A stretch of DNA of 64,000 bases from Pedobacter changchengzhani (lineage in GTDB: Bacteria; Bacteroidota; Bacteroidia; Sphingobacteriales; Sphingobacteriaceae), in assembly GCF_004354365.1 (NCBI RefSeq), contig NZ_SJCY01000014.1, forward strand, positions 1 through 64,000. Reading direction: 5' to 3'. The translations under genes were made by a program, and so were the position numbers. Shown here piece by piece: positions 26,716-35,610 of this stretch. Below the pieces are notes generated by a model. That model was given only the letters and a program-made list of their open reading frames with translations, was not told where the DNA came from and did no database searches. How positions within the stretch are numbered: position 1 is the first letter of the stretch; the number at the start of each line of letters is the position of its first letter.

Positions 26716-27492
26716 ATGTCGAACATCTCCAATAATTTAAAGTACCTAAGGAAGAAAAAAGGCCACACACAGCAACAATTCGCTGATATTATGGAAATTA
26801 AAAGATCATTGATTGGTGCTTACGAAGAAGATCGGGCAGAGCCAAAATATGAATTGCTAAAAAGAATAGCAGAATATTTTGAGTTAACCATCGATGAATT
26901 CATCAACGAAAAAATATCTGATACCTGGAAACCGAAATTAAAGAGTTCGGGTTCAAACTTACGCGTACTGAGTATTTCGGTTGATCAGCATGATAATGAA
27001 AATATAGAATTGGTACCCGTTAAAGCGAGTGCAGGTTATTTAAACGGATTTTCCGATCCTCAATATATAAGTGATTTACCAAAATTTCAATTGCCTCTGC
27101 CCTCTTTACGCCAAGGCACCTTCCGCGCTTTTGAAATTATGGGCGATAGCATGTTGCCTGTGCAACCCGGCAGTATAATTATTGGAGAATACTTAGATAA
27201 CTGGAGCGAGGTAAAAACAGGAGAAACTTACATCGTTATTAGTAAAAATGAAGGCGTAGTATATAAACGTGCTGGTAATCGTTTTAAAGAGAATAAGGAA
27301 TTAAAGTTGATATCAGATAATAAGGTGTATGATCCTTATTCCATCGCAGCAGATGATATTTTAGAAATTTGGAAAGCGAAAGCCTACATTTCTACTTCTT
27401 TGCCAGAACCTACACCAGAACCAACAATCGAAACATTAACACAAATGATGTCGCACATGCAAAAATCTATTTCTCAGTTAAATAAGAATTAA
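26716..27492 (+). CDS. XRE-family transcriptional regulator with S24 (LexA-like) autoprotease domain
   Basis: A 258-residue repressor. Residues 4-62 form the Cro/C1-type HTH (LKYLRKKKGHTQQQFADIM). The C-terminal S24 domain carries Ser145 in MGDSMLP and Lys184 in VVYKRAG, the catalytic dyad, and a possible self-cleavage bond Ala106-Gly107 in KASAGYL. A Pro/Glu tail ends the protein. This arrangement predicts a repressor that cleaves itself when stimulated by RecA filaments, as in LexA/CI. No phage genes are nearby, so it is a chromosomal regulator, perhaps of the divergent GIY-YIG gene. Confidence 0.9.
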   Translation: MSNISNNLKYLRKKKGHTQQQFADIMEIKRSLIGAYEEDRAEPKYELLKRIAEYFELTIDEFINEKISDTWKPKLKSSGSNLRVLSISVDQHDNENIELVPVKASAGYLNGFSDPQYISDLPKFQLPLPSLRQGTFRAFEIMGDSMLPVQPGSIIIGEYLDNWSEVKTGETYIVISKNEGVVYKRAGNRFKENKELKLISDNKVYDPYSIAADDILEIWKAKAYISTSLPEPTPEPTIETLTQMMSHMQKSISQLNKN

Positions 27493-27575
27493 CAAATTTT
27501 AACAACTTGCCGATTAAACCGTACCGCAGTTTTAGCATCTATCAGTTAAACAACGCATAATAAAAACTAAAAAAG

Positions 27576-28025
27576 ATGAGAAAAGTAATTTTAACAATGG
27601 CGATTGCGGTGATGGGTTTTACAGCTGCTTTTGCTCAAGATGCTTCAAAACGGAAAATGGATATGCAGAAGTTTACGCCCGAACAGCGGGCTGAACGAAG
27701 CACTGCAATGTTGGATAAAAAATTAAGTTTATCGGCAGATCAAAAAACAAAAATTTACCAAATTAATTTAGATCGTGCCAATAAAGTTGAAGCCATGCGT
27801 AACACTGCCGAAGACGGCAAAAAAGGTAGAGGTAAACAAATGAAAGCTGATATGGATGCATCTAATAATCAGCTTGAAATGGTGTTGACACCAGCACAAA
27901 AAATAAAATACGATGCGTGGAAAGCAGAAATGAAAGATAAAAAGAGAAATGGTGGCAGACGTGGCTCAGGTTATAGTAAAAAAGACATGAAGCCCGTAGT
28001 TTCAAATCCACCAGCACAAGGCTAA
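27576..28025 (+). CDS. Secreted DUF4890-like / Spy-like periplasmic protein
   Basis: A 149-residue exported protein with signal peptide MRKVILTMAIAVMGF...AFAQ. The mature part is mostly helical and very rich in Lys, Met and Gln. It carries two LTxxQ-type motifs (LSADQKTKI near residue 53 and LTPAQKIKY near 108), which resemble the Spy/CpxP group of periplasmic chaperones. The C-terminus is a Gly/Lys/Arg-rich, flexible tail. A strong terminator follows, so it forms its own transcript or ends that of the repressor gene. Confidence 0.75.
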   Translation: MRKVILTMAIAVMGFTAAFAQDASKRKMDMQKFTPEQRAERSTAMLDKKLSLSADQKTKIYQINLDRANKVEAMRNTAEDGKKGRGKQMKADMDASNNQLEMVLTPAQKIKYDAWKAEMKDKKRNGGRRGSGYSKKDMKPVVSNPPAQG

Positions 28026-28053
28026 CATAATTTAGTAATTATTTAATTTTACA

Positions 28054-28092
28054 TAAGAAAGCGTCTCGATTATCGAGACGCTTTCTTATTTT
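28054..28092 (+). terminator. Rho-independent terminator
   Basis: A perfect stem of 15 bp (AAGAAAGCGTCTCGA and its complement) with a 3-base loop and a T-rich tail, just before bioF. Confidence 0.92.
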
Positions 28093-28101
28093 TGGGCATC
28101 G

Positions 28102-29217
28102 ATGAAAAAAATTGAACAATACTTAGGTGCGCAACTTCAAAGTAGAGAAGACAATTTATCCATAAGAAAACTGTCAACAACTAATTTACCAATAGATTTT
28201 TGTTCAAACGATTATTTGGGTTTTGCGAGATCCTCGATTTTAAAGAGTAAAGTAGAACATTACCTAAAAAGCATTTCCTACGCAAATGGTTCGGGTGGTT
28301 CTAGGTTATTAAGTGGCAATACAAGTTTGGTAGAGGAAACCGAACAAGATATAGCCAACTTTCATAAGGCAACTTGCGGTTTAATTTTTAATTCTGGCTA
28401 CGATGCAAATATTGGCTTATTCTCTTGTATAGCCCAACGTGGCGATACAATAATTACCGATTCATTTATTCATGCAAGTATAATTGATGGCTGCAGGCTA
28501 AGCCATGCTACACGCTATAAATTTGAACACAATAATTTAGACGATTTAGAAGCGAAGCTAAAAATTGCAAAAGGAAATATAATTGTTGCTGTAGAAAGCG
28601 TTTATTCAATGGATGGCGATTGTGCGCCACTTGCAGAAATTGCAATTCTTTGCACAAAATATCAAGCCAATTTAATTGTTGATGAGGCGCATGCAACTGG
28701 AATTTTTGGCGCTCTCGGTCGGGGCTTGGTTAACCAACTTAATTTAGAAGATAGTGTTTTCGCCCGAATTATTACCTTCGGAAAGGCTTTAGGCACACAT
28801 GGCGCAATAATTTTGGGAAGCGAGACGCTTAGAAATTACCTCATAAATTTTGCCCGTTCTTTTATTTATACCACTGCTGCGCCTATTCATAACATCGTGG
28901 CCATAAAGTGCGCTTATCAACTTTTGCAAGAAAGTAATCAGCAGGAAATACAGGCGAAAATTAATTTATTTAGAAGCTTGGCTGATGAATACAAAATTTT
29001 AACCCTTGATAGCAATAGTTGTATTCAAGGTGTTTTATACGCATCTAATAAAGATGCAAAAAAAGCTGCCCAAATGTTACAACTCCAAGGTTTGGATGTT
29101 AGAGCAATTCTAAGTCCGACGGTAGCTGTTGGAAAAGAAAGAATTAGGATTTGTCTCCACACCTTTAATAAACATTCAGAAATAAAATCATTAATAGAAA
29201 ACTTGAAAAAAATTTAA
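28102..29217 (+). CDS. bioF: 8-amino-7-oxononanoate synthase
   Basis: A 371-residue PLP enzyme of the alpha-oxoamine synthase family, condensing pimeloyl thioester with alanine in biotin synthesis. The features are GSGGSRLLSGN near residues 58-68, DEAHATGIFG with the PLP-Asp, and the Schiff-base lysine in ITFGKALGTHGA (near 226). It begins 10 bp after a terminator and its stop is immediately followed by the bioD ATG. The bioA and bioB genes are not in this window. Confidence 0.94.
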   Translation: MKKIEQYLGAQLQSREDNLSIRKLSTTNLPIDFCSNDYLGFARSSILKSKVEHYLKSISYANGSGGSRLLSGNTSLVEETEQDIANFHKATCGLIFNSGYDANIGLFSCIAQRGDTIITDSFIHASIIDGCRLSHATRYKFEHNNLDDLEAKLKIAKGNIIVAVESVYSMDGDCAPLAEIAILCTKYQANLIVDEAHATGIFGALGRGLVNQLNLEDSVFARIITFGKALGTHGAIILGSETLRNYLINFARSFIYTTAAPIHNIVAIKCAYQLLQESNQQEIQAKINLFRSLADEYKILTLDSNSCIQGVLYASNKDAKKAAQMLQLQGLDVRAILSPTVAVGKERIRICLHTFNKHSEIKSLIENLKKI

Positions 29218-29826
29218 ATGGCAAACTATTTTGTAACCGGAATTGGTACCGGAATTGGAAAAACTTTAGTTAGCAGCATTTTAACAGAGAAACTAAATGC
29301 CGATTATTGGAAACCCATACAAGCTGGCGATTTAGACGTGAGCGATAGCTTAACGGTACAAGACCTACTTACCAATACTAAAACCGTTATCCATCCCGAG
29401 CGATATAGGTTAAATACGCCAGCTTCGCCACATTATGCAGCTAAGCTTGATGGAATAGAAATTAATCTTAACGATTTCACTTTGCCTCAAACCGAAAATA
29501 ATTTGATTATTGAAGGTGCAGGAGGCATCATGGTGCCTTTAAATGAGAAGGAACTGTTATTAGATTTGATTATAAAACTGGATGTAGCCGTTATTTTAAT
29601 TTCGCAGAATTATTTGGGCAGTATTAACCACACACTACTGTCAGTCAATCTGCTAAAACAACATCACATTAAAATAAAAGGTATAATTTTTAATGGTGAT
29701 GAAAATACAGAAACACAACGCTACATTTTGCAATATACAGGCTGTAAATTCTTGGGTCACATCCCTACTATTTCATCAATTAATAAAGAAAGTGTTGTTG
29801 GTGCGGGTAAATATTTATCGTTATAA
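29218..29826 (+). CDS. bioD: Dethiobiotin synthase
   Basis: A 202-residue P-loop enzyme that closes the ureido ring of dethiobiotin using ATP and CO2. The P-loop GIGTGIGKTLVSS occupies residues 7-19. The conserved EGAGGIMVPLN region (about 100-110) binds the diaminopelargonate substrate, and the KPIQAG segment near residue 36 is typical. It directly abuts bioF, so the two form one operon. The protein is near the short end of the family. Confidence 0.94.
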   Translation: MANYFVTGIGTGIGKTLVSSILTEKLNADYWKPIQAGDLDVSDSLTVQDLLTNTKTVIHPERYRLNTPASPHYAAKLDGIEINLNDFTLPQTENNLIIEGAGGIMVPLNEKELLLDLIIKLDVAVILISQNYLGSINHTLLSVNLLKQHHIKIKGIIFNGDENTETQRYILQYTGCKFLGHIPTISSINKESVVGAGKYLSL

Positions 29827-30040
29827 CAAACACAAAATAATAGTTTAATCTGAGCTAACATATTAGTAGTACCGGTTAAAAATCCGACTTGCGAAAAAAA
29901 GCATTTTTATCAGCGTATTGTTAATTTATGGTGCATTACGAAATAAAAACCAAATACTTAAAACCGTTTGCGCCTTAAATTCATTTAAAGTTTGTGTTGT
30001 TAATTAATTTACAGAAATTCGGCATTATTAAAGCCATTAT

Positions 30041-30799
30041 ATGAGCACTCAAAAAGAATCGAAAGGAAATAACATCTTATCTATTGATATAGGTGGAACA
30101 AGTATTAAAACCGTCCTTTTGGATGAAGATGGTAATATGCTTACAGAATATACCAAGGCAAAAACGCCAGAAAATGCAACTCCTAGTCATATTTTAACGG
30201 GTATTGAAGATTTAATTAAACCTATTCCCGATACCTATAATAGAATATCAATCGGTTTTCCGGGCTATGTTAAAAAAGGCGTAGTTAAAACTGCTCCAAA
30301 TTTGGCTAAAAATAAATGGGCAGATGTAGATTTGGCGCAACGTGTTGCCAACGCATTGAAAAAGCCTGTACGATTAGTTAATGATGCCGACCAACAGGGA
30401 TTAGGTGTGGTAGATGGTAAAGGTTTCGAAATCATGTTTACCCTAGGTACCGGATTTGGCACTGCAGTATTATTTGATGGCGAATTATTGCCACATTTGG
30501 AGCTGGCGCATTTTCCTATCAATAAAGAGGAAGATTATGATGATTATGTAGGCAACAAAGCTTTTGAAAAAATTGGAACTGAGCGCTGGAACAAACGTGT
30601 TAAAAAAGTAATTGAGATTTATAAAACAGTTTTCAATTATGATCGCTTATATATAGGTGGAGGAAATGCTAAGGAGTTGGATTTAAAGTTAGATGATAAC
30701 ATAAAAGTTGTAAGCAATAGAGATGGTATTAAGGGTGGCGCTAAACTTTGGAAGCTGACCGAAAGATATGACATTTTTACAGTTAACCCTAAAGCTTAA
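30041..30799 (+). CDS. Polyphosphate-glucokinase-like sugar kinase
   Basis: A 252-residue ROK-superfamily kinase. ATP/polyP motif DIGGTSIK at 16-23, GFPGYVKKGVVKTAPN at 72-87, the catalytic NDAD at 114-117, TLGTGFGTAVLFDGELLPH near 134-152 and ELAHF. The Cys-rich Zn motif of standard ROK kinases is absent, as in the polyphosphate glucokinases of actinobacteria, and a basic stretch RWNKRVKKVIE sits where those enzymes have a polyP-contacting Lys region. Located upstream of gnd-zwf-pgl, it probably makes glucose-6-phosphate; whether it uses polyP, ATP or both is not proved. Confidence 0.82.
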   Translation: MSTQKESKGNNILSIDIGGTSIKTVLLDEDGNMLTEYTKAKTPENATPSHILTGIEDLIKPIPDTYNRISIGFPGYVKKGVVKTAPNLAKNKWADVDLAQRVANALKKPVRLVNDADQQGLGVVDGKGFEIMFTLGTGFGTAVLFDGELLPHLELAHFPINKEEDYDDYVGNKAFEKIGTERWNKRVKKVIEIYKTVFNYDRLYIGGGNAKELDLKLDDNIKVVSNRDGIKGGAKLWKLTERYDIFTVNPKA

Positions 30800-30900
30800 A
30801 ACCACCTAATAAACAAATATATATTACAATTAGTTAACATCATATAACAAAATATTAATTTGTAAAACCTAATTTTGGGTGTTACATAATAAAATTAAAA

Positions 30901-32316
30901 ATGGCAAATATTGATTTAAAAAAATATAAATTGGGCATGATTGGTTTAGGTACCATGGGCCGTAATTTATTATTAAACATGGCCGATAAAGGCTTTTCTG
31001 TTACCGGATATGATAAAGATCTGAAAATGATCACGAAGTTAGAAGACGAAGGAAAAGACCATAATTTAGAAGGTTTTAGTGATATTAAGAAATTTGTAAG
31101 TCAACTGGAAATACCCCGAACTTTAGTTTTATTGGTTCCCGCTGGACCAATTGTGGATAGTGTAATTGCAGAATTAAAACCGCTTTTAAGCAAAGGAGAT
31201 ATTATTATAGATAGCGGTAATTCGCACTTTACAGATACAAACCGCCGTGTGGATGAACTTGAAAAAGAAGGTTTACACTTCTTCGGAATGGGGATTTCTG
31301 GCGGAGAGGAAGGCGCACGTTTTGGTCCGAGTATGATGCCTGGTGGCGACAAAGAAGCTTACAATGTTGTGAAGGATGTTTTAGAAGCCATTGCAGCGAA
31401 AGTTGATAATGATCCTTGTGTAACTTACCTTGGTCCGGGTGCTTCTGGGCATTTTGTTAAAATGGTACACAATGGTATCGAATATGCCATAATGGAGCTA
31501 ATTGCAGAGGTTTATGGCATTTTGAAAAATGGATTAGGGTACAGTAACGAAGAAATTTACAAGGTATTTAAAAAGTGGAACGAAGGTAAATTACAATCTT
31601 TCTTACTGGAAATAACTGCAGAAATTTTCTTGTTTAAAGATACCGAAACGAATACTGATTTGGTAGATCAAATTAAAGACGAAGCACGTTCTAAAGGAAC
31701 AGGGAAATGGACATCAGAGGTTTCTATGGAACTCCAATTGCCAATTCCAACCATAAACGAAGCGGTTGCAAATCGTGATTTATCTAAATTTAAAAGCTTA
31801 AGGGTTTCATTAGAAGAAGCATTTGGTAAAAATGAATCGAAGATAGATGTTACCATTGATGAACTTGAAGATGCATTTTATTTCTCGATGATTAGCGCTT
31901 ATGCACAAGGTATGCACTTATTGGTTCAGGCTTCAAAAGAGTATCAATATAATTTGAATCTACAAGATATAGCAAAAATTTGGAGAGGTGGCTGTATCAT
32001 CAGAGCTTCGTTTTTGGAAAATATCTATCAAGCGTACAATAAAAATAACGATTTGGAGCATCTTTTCGGCGATTCTGATATTCAAGATATTATTAAAAGC
32101 CATACCAAAAATACACGTAAAGTAATAGTTGCCTGTGTTAATGCAGGTGTTGGTATTCCAGCGTTTGCCTCTACCCTTACTTATTTTGATACACTTACCA
32201 CAGCTAGAATGCCATCTAACTTAATCCAAGCACAGCGAGATTTCTTTGGTGCACATACTTTCGAGCGAATCGATAAGCCAGGAATTTTTCATGCAGATTG
32301 GAATAAATTATCTTAA
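30901..32316 (+). CDS. gnd: 6-phosphogluconate dehydrogenase (decarboxylating)
   Basis: A 471-residue enzyme producing ribulose-5-phosphate, CO2 and NADPH. NADP fold GLGTMGRNLLLNM near residues 16-28; ISGGEEGARFGPSMMPGG near 130-147 (substrate contact); GHFVKMVHNGIEY with the catalytic lysine near 184-196. A TAATTTTG -7-like box at 30870-30877 suggests its own promoter. It is followed by zwf after 23 bp. Confidence 0.95.
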   Translation: MANIDLKKYKLGMIGLGTMGRNLLLNMADKGFSVTGYDKDLKMITKLEDEGKDHNLEGFSDIKKFVSQLEIPRTLVLLVPAGPIVDSVIAELKPLLSKGDIIIDSGNSHFTDTNRRVDELEKEGLHFFGMGISGGEEGARFGPSMMPGGDKEAYNVVKDVLEAIAAKVDNDPCVTYLGPGASGHFVKMVHNGIEYAIMELIAEVYGILKNGLGYSNEEIYKVFKKWNEGKLQSFLLEITAEIFLFKDTETNTDLVDQIKDEARSKGTGKWTSEVSMELQLPIPTINEAVANRDLSKFKSLRVSLEEAFGKNESKIDVTIDELEDAFYFSMISAYAQGMHLLVQASKEYQYNLNLQDIAKIWRGGCIIRASFLENIYQAYNKNNDLEHLFGDSDIQDIIKSHTKNTRKVIVACVNAGVGIPAFASTLTYFDTLTTARMPSNLIQAQRDFFGAHTFERIDKPGIFHADWNKLS

Positions 32317-32339
32317 AAAACACATATTAAATAATTAAA

Positions 32340-33854
32340 ATGAAAACCAAAACCTCATTAAGCCCCACAATATTTGTAATATTTGGTGGTACAGGTGATT
32401 TAAATAAAAGAAAATTAGCGCCAGCTTTATATAATTTATTTCTAGATGATTACATGCCAGAAAAGTTTGCCATTATTGGTACTGGTAGAACTAAATTTAC
32501 AGATATCACTTACAAAGAGGAGCTGGAAAATGCAGTAAATCAATTTTCTCGTACAGGAAAGGTTAAAAAAGATAAATGGGAAGATTTTGGTAATACAATT
32601 CACTACTGCCCTACCGACTTTGCCGAACCAAAAACTTTCGAGCATTTAAAAACTGCAGTAGAGAAATATCAAAAAGAATATGGCCCGGATACACAAGTAA
32701 TTTATTACTTAGCAGTTGCACCGAATTTTTTCCCGGTAATTGCAGAATGTTTGCAAAAATACAAACTTGCTCAAAATGAAGACAACAGTCGTATTGTAAT
32801 TGAAAAACCATTTGGGCACGATTTAGACTCTGCAAAAGCGCTAAATAAGCTTTTGAGCACTATTTTTACGGAGAAGCAAATTTACCGCATAGATCATTAT
32901 TTGGGTAAAGAAACTGTGCAGAATATGATGGCTTTTCGTTTTGCCAATGCACTTTTCGAACCCTTGTGGAATCGCTCATACATAGATCACGTACAAATAT
33001 CGGTTACCGAACAGTTGGGCGTTGAAGAACGCGGTGGCTATTATGAAGGTGCAGGCGCATTACGAGATATGGTGCAAAACCATTTATTGCAATTGCTTTG
33101 TTTAATTGGTATGGAAGCGCCGATTAGCTTTGATGCAGATGAAATACGCAATAGAAAAGTAGAAGTTTTAAGAGCAATGCGCCCTTTTACTGCCGAGGAT
33201 ATCCGTTTTAACACTGTTAGAGGTCAGTATGGAAAAGGTTGGGTAGAAGGTAAAGAAGTGCCGGGCTATCGCCAAGAAGACAGTGTTGATCCACATTCAA
33301 ATACCGAAACATTCGCTGCAGCTAAATTTCATATCGATAACTGGAGATGGCAAGGAATTCCATTCTATTTGAGAACAGGAAAGCGTTTGAACCAAACATC
33401 ATCGTTAATCACCATTCAGTTTAGAGATGTACCGCATCAAATCTTTTCATCTACAGTAACCGAAAACTGGCAGCAAAATCGTTTAGTAATCAGCATACAG
33501 CCCGAAATGAGTATCCGTATGCAGGTGCAGGCAAAACGCCCAGGTTTGGATATGGTTTTAAATCCGGTTGATATGGTTTTCGATTACAAAGGAACCTACG
33601 AAAACGATACCCCAGAGGCTTACGAAACTTTGTTATTGGATGCCATGATGGGCGATCAAACGTTATTTATGCGAGGCGATCAAGTAGAGACGGCTTGGGA
33701 GTTGGTTATGCCTATTCTTAATTCTTGGGAAAATAAGAAATCAATCAATTTTCCTAATTACCCTGCTGACAGTTGGGGTCCAGAAGAAGCCGAAGCACTT
33801 ATCGCTCGAGACGGTTTCCATTGGTTTAATCTGCCTTTAAATAGCAAAGAATAA
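32340..33854 (+). CDS. zwf: Glucose-6-phosphate 1-dehydrogenase
   Basis: A 504-residue NADP-linked dehydrogenase that begins the oxidative pentose-phosphate branch. Motifs: VIFGGTGDLNKRKLAPALY near residues 13-31 (nucleotide site) and RIDHYLGKETVQN near 182-194 with the catalytic His. It is the middle gene of gnd-zwf-pgl and lies 23 bp after gnd. Confidence 0.96.
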   Translation: MKTKTSLSPTIFVIFGGTGDLNKRKLAPALYNLFLDDYMPEKFAIIGTGRTKFTDITYKEELENAVNQFSRTGKVKKDKWEDFGNTIHYCPTDFAEPKTFEHLKTAVEKYQKEYGPDTQVIYYLAVAPNFFPVIAECLQKYKLAQNEDNSRIVIEKPFGHDLDSAKALNKLLSTIFTEKQIYRIDHYLGKETVQNMMAFRFANALFEPLWNRSYIDHVQISVTEQLGVEERGGYYEGAGALRDMVQNHLLQLLCLIGMEAPISFDADEIRNRKVEVLRAMRPFTAEDIRFNTVRGQYGKGWVEGKEVPGYRQEDSVDPHSNTETFAAAKFHIDNWRWQGIPFYLRTGKRLNQTSSLITIQFRDVPHQIFSSTVTENWQQNRLVISIQPEMSIRMQVQAKRPGLDMVLNPVDMVFDYKGTYENDTPEAYETLLLDAMMGDQTLFMRGDQVETAWELVMPILNSWENKKSINFPNYPADSWGPEEAEALIARDGFHWFNLPLNSKE

Positions 33855-33945
33855 TATAAAAAAAATCATTGGTCGTTTGTCTGTAAATTGGTTAAAAACC
33901 AACATACAAAAAACGAATGACGATTAACGCATAACCACAAAAAAA

Positions 33946-34671
33946 ATGAACTTACTCATATATAAAACACAAGAAGAATTAAATCAAGATCTAGCAGATT
34001 ACATCATTAAAGTTGCTGAATTTTCTATTGAAGAGAACGATCGATTCAATTTCGTCCTTACAGGAGGCAGTTCGCCTAAAGAATTGTACAAAACTTTATC
34101 GAGCGAGTGTAAAGACCGTATTGATTGGGAAAAAGTTTATTTCTTTTTTGGTGATGAACGTAACGTTCCAGCAAATGATAAGGATTATAACGGTTTAATG
34201 GCTAAGCAAACGTTATTCGATCCTTTAGGAACTGCGGAAGATCATATTTTTTATGTAAACACAAGTTTACCGCCCGAAGAGGCTGCGAAAGCCTATAAAG
34301 CCTCAATTGATGCGCATTTTAATAATGAAGAAATTATTTTCGATTTCATATTATTAGGTATGGGCGACGATGCACATACAGCATCGATTTTTCCGCATAC
34401 AACATTGGTTGGTGCTAAAGAAGAAACGGTGTTGTCGGTTTATGTAGAAAAGTTAAAAACTTACCGAATTAGTTTAACAGCACCGCTAATTAATCAGGCC
34501 GATAATGTAGCTTTTTTAGTTTTTGGAGAGAATAAAGCCGAAGCCATTAAAAATGTAATTGGGAATGAAACTAAAGATTTCGACACCTATCCATCGCAGT
34601 TAATTGATCCGATTGATGGTAAATTAACTTGGTTTGTAGATGAAAAAGCAGTCGCGTTGCTACAAGATTAA
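33946..34671 (+). CDS. pgl: 6-phosphogluconolactonase
   Basis: A 241-residue member of the DevB/NagB-like family that hydrolyses 6-phosphogluconolactone. The TGGSSPKELYKTL motif is near residue 39, FFFGDERNVPAND near 65, and GMGDDAHTASIFPH near 138. With gnd and zwf it completes the oxidative branch. Its stop codon overlaps the ATG of the next, frameshifted gene (TAATG). Confidence 0.94.
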   Translation: MNLLIYKTQEELNQDLADYIIKVAEFSIEENDRFNFVLTGGSSPKELYKTLSSECKDRIDWEKVYFFFGDERNVPANDKDYNGLMAKQTLFDPLGTAEDHIFYVNTSLPPEEAAKAYKASIDAHFNNEEIIFDFILLGMGDDAHTASIFPHTTLVGAKEETVLSVYVEKLKTYRISLTAPLINQADNVAFLVFGENKAEAIKNVIGNETKDFDTYPSQLIDPIDGKLTWFVDEKAVALLQD

Positions 34672-35028
34672 TGATCGAGTTCAATAGCGAGCTGTCGAAT
34701 TTTTTAAATGGAAAAACGGAACACACTTTACGGTTGTTCCGTTTTTTTGTTGCAGAATTTGAAAAGATTTCTCTCATAGAAATTCGTGTAACAAAAACGA
34801 TGATTGCATTAAAGGGTAATGGTAATGAAATTTATATTACGCAATTAGGCAAAAACTTTGTTCATATCGTGTTTCCCTTTAACCAAAGGTTTGATGATAA
34901 TTTTTGGTTTAGAAAAAATTGCCCAAGTGCCCATTACGCAACAATTTAACCACCATCTTAGAATTTATAATGAAGAAGATGTAAATGAGGAGGTTAAAAC
35001 ATTTATGAACATGCGTCATTCCGGTTGA
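34671..35028 (+). pseudogene. Frameshifted small conserved protein (DUF5655-like)
   Basis: The open frame from 34671 (MIEFNSELSNFLNGKTEHTL) runs 92 codons to a stop at 34949. Its last residues look unnatural. In the +1 frame, from about 34908, the sequence continues LEKIAQVPITQQFNHHLRIY and NEEDVNEEVKTFMNMRHSG to a stop at 35028. Joined, they give about 119 residues that resemble a small DUF5655-type protein (IVFPF...KIAQVP..QQFNHH). One extra base near the TTTAGAAAAAATTG stretch explains the break. It may be a real lesion, a sequencing error or programmed frameshifting. A terminator-like hairpin lies inside it. Confidence 0.6.
34712..34748 (+). terminator. Terminator-like hairpin inside the frameshifted gene
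   Basis: A perfect 12-bp stem (AAAAACGGAACA at 34712-34723 with 34735-34746), an 11-base loop and a run of seven T. It could end the gnd-zwf-pgl transcript, and it overlaps codons of the following reading frame. Confidence 0.75.
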
Positions 35029-35123
35029 AAACATGCCTTAAATTTATTAATTTGTAATTACAACTTATACGACTAATCCACAGTCCGCAAACCAACGTAT
35101 ATCAACACAAATCGAAAAAATAA

Positions 35124-35591
35124 ATGTTGGGTATAAAAATAACCGAGGCCGAAATTGTAGCATGGAAATCTCGAAATGGAATGAATATTTTAAGAATTTG
35201 CTTAGGTATAATATTCGTATGGTTCGGCGTATTAAAGTTTTTTCACGGAATAAGCTCGGCTGAGGAAATAGCAGGCAGAACAATTTTAAAATTAACCTTC
35301 GGATTGATAACGCCAACTTTTTCGATGCCGTTACTAGCAGTTTGGGAGTGTATTATTGGCATAGGTTTAATAACTAAGGCATGGTTGCGACTAACCTTAG
35401 TTTTACTTTATATGCAAATGGCAGGTACGTTTCTTCCCTTGGTATTTTTTCCGCACGAAACATTTAACCATTCTTTATTTGTACCAACTTTGCTTGGTCA
35501 ATATATTATTAAGAACCTTGTGCTTATTTCGGGCGGGATAGTAATTGGCGCTACGTTAAGTGGACATAAAGTAAACGAAAAACGGGTTTAA
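35124..35591 (+). CDS. DoxX-like membrane protein
   Basis: A 155-residue membrane protein with four predicted helices. The motifs GIIFVWFGVLKFF (near residue 28) and the later LLAVWECIIGIGL and LPLVFFPHETF segments fit the DoxX/YkgB family. Function is largely unknown; some members are linked to thiosulfate or redox metabolism. It is convergent with ppx at a 19-bp gap. Confidence 0.85.
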   Translation: MLGIKITEAEIVAWKSRNGMNILRICLGIIFVWFGVLKFFHGISSAEEIAGRTILKLTFGLITPTFSMPLLAVWECIIGIGLITKAWLRLTLVLLYMQMAGTFLPLVFFPHETFNHSLFVPTLLGQYIIKNLVLISGGIVIGATLSGHKVNEKRV

Positions 35592-35610
35592 CTTATCCAT
35601 TTTCGGTCTA

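Noticed and set aside
30041..30799. Ordinary ROK repressor or ATP-glucokinase
   Set aside because: No HTH and no Cys Zn motif; overall motifs are closer to polyphosphate glucokinase, though ATP use remains possible.
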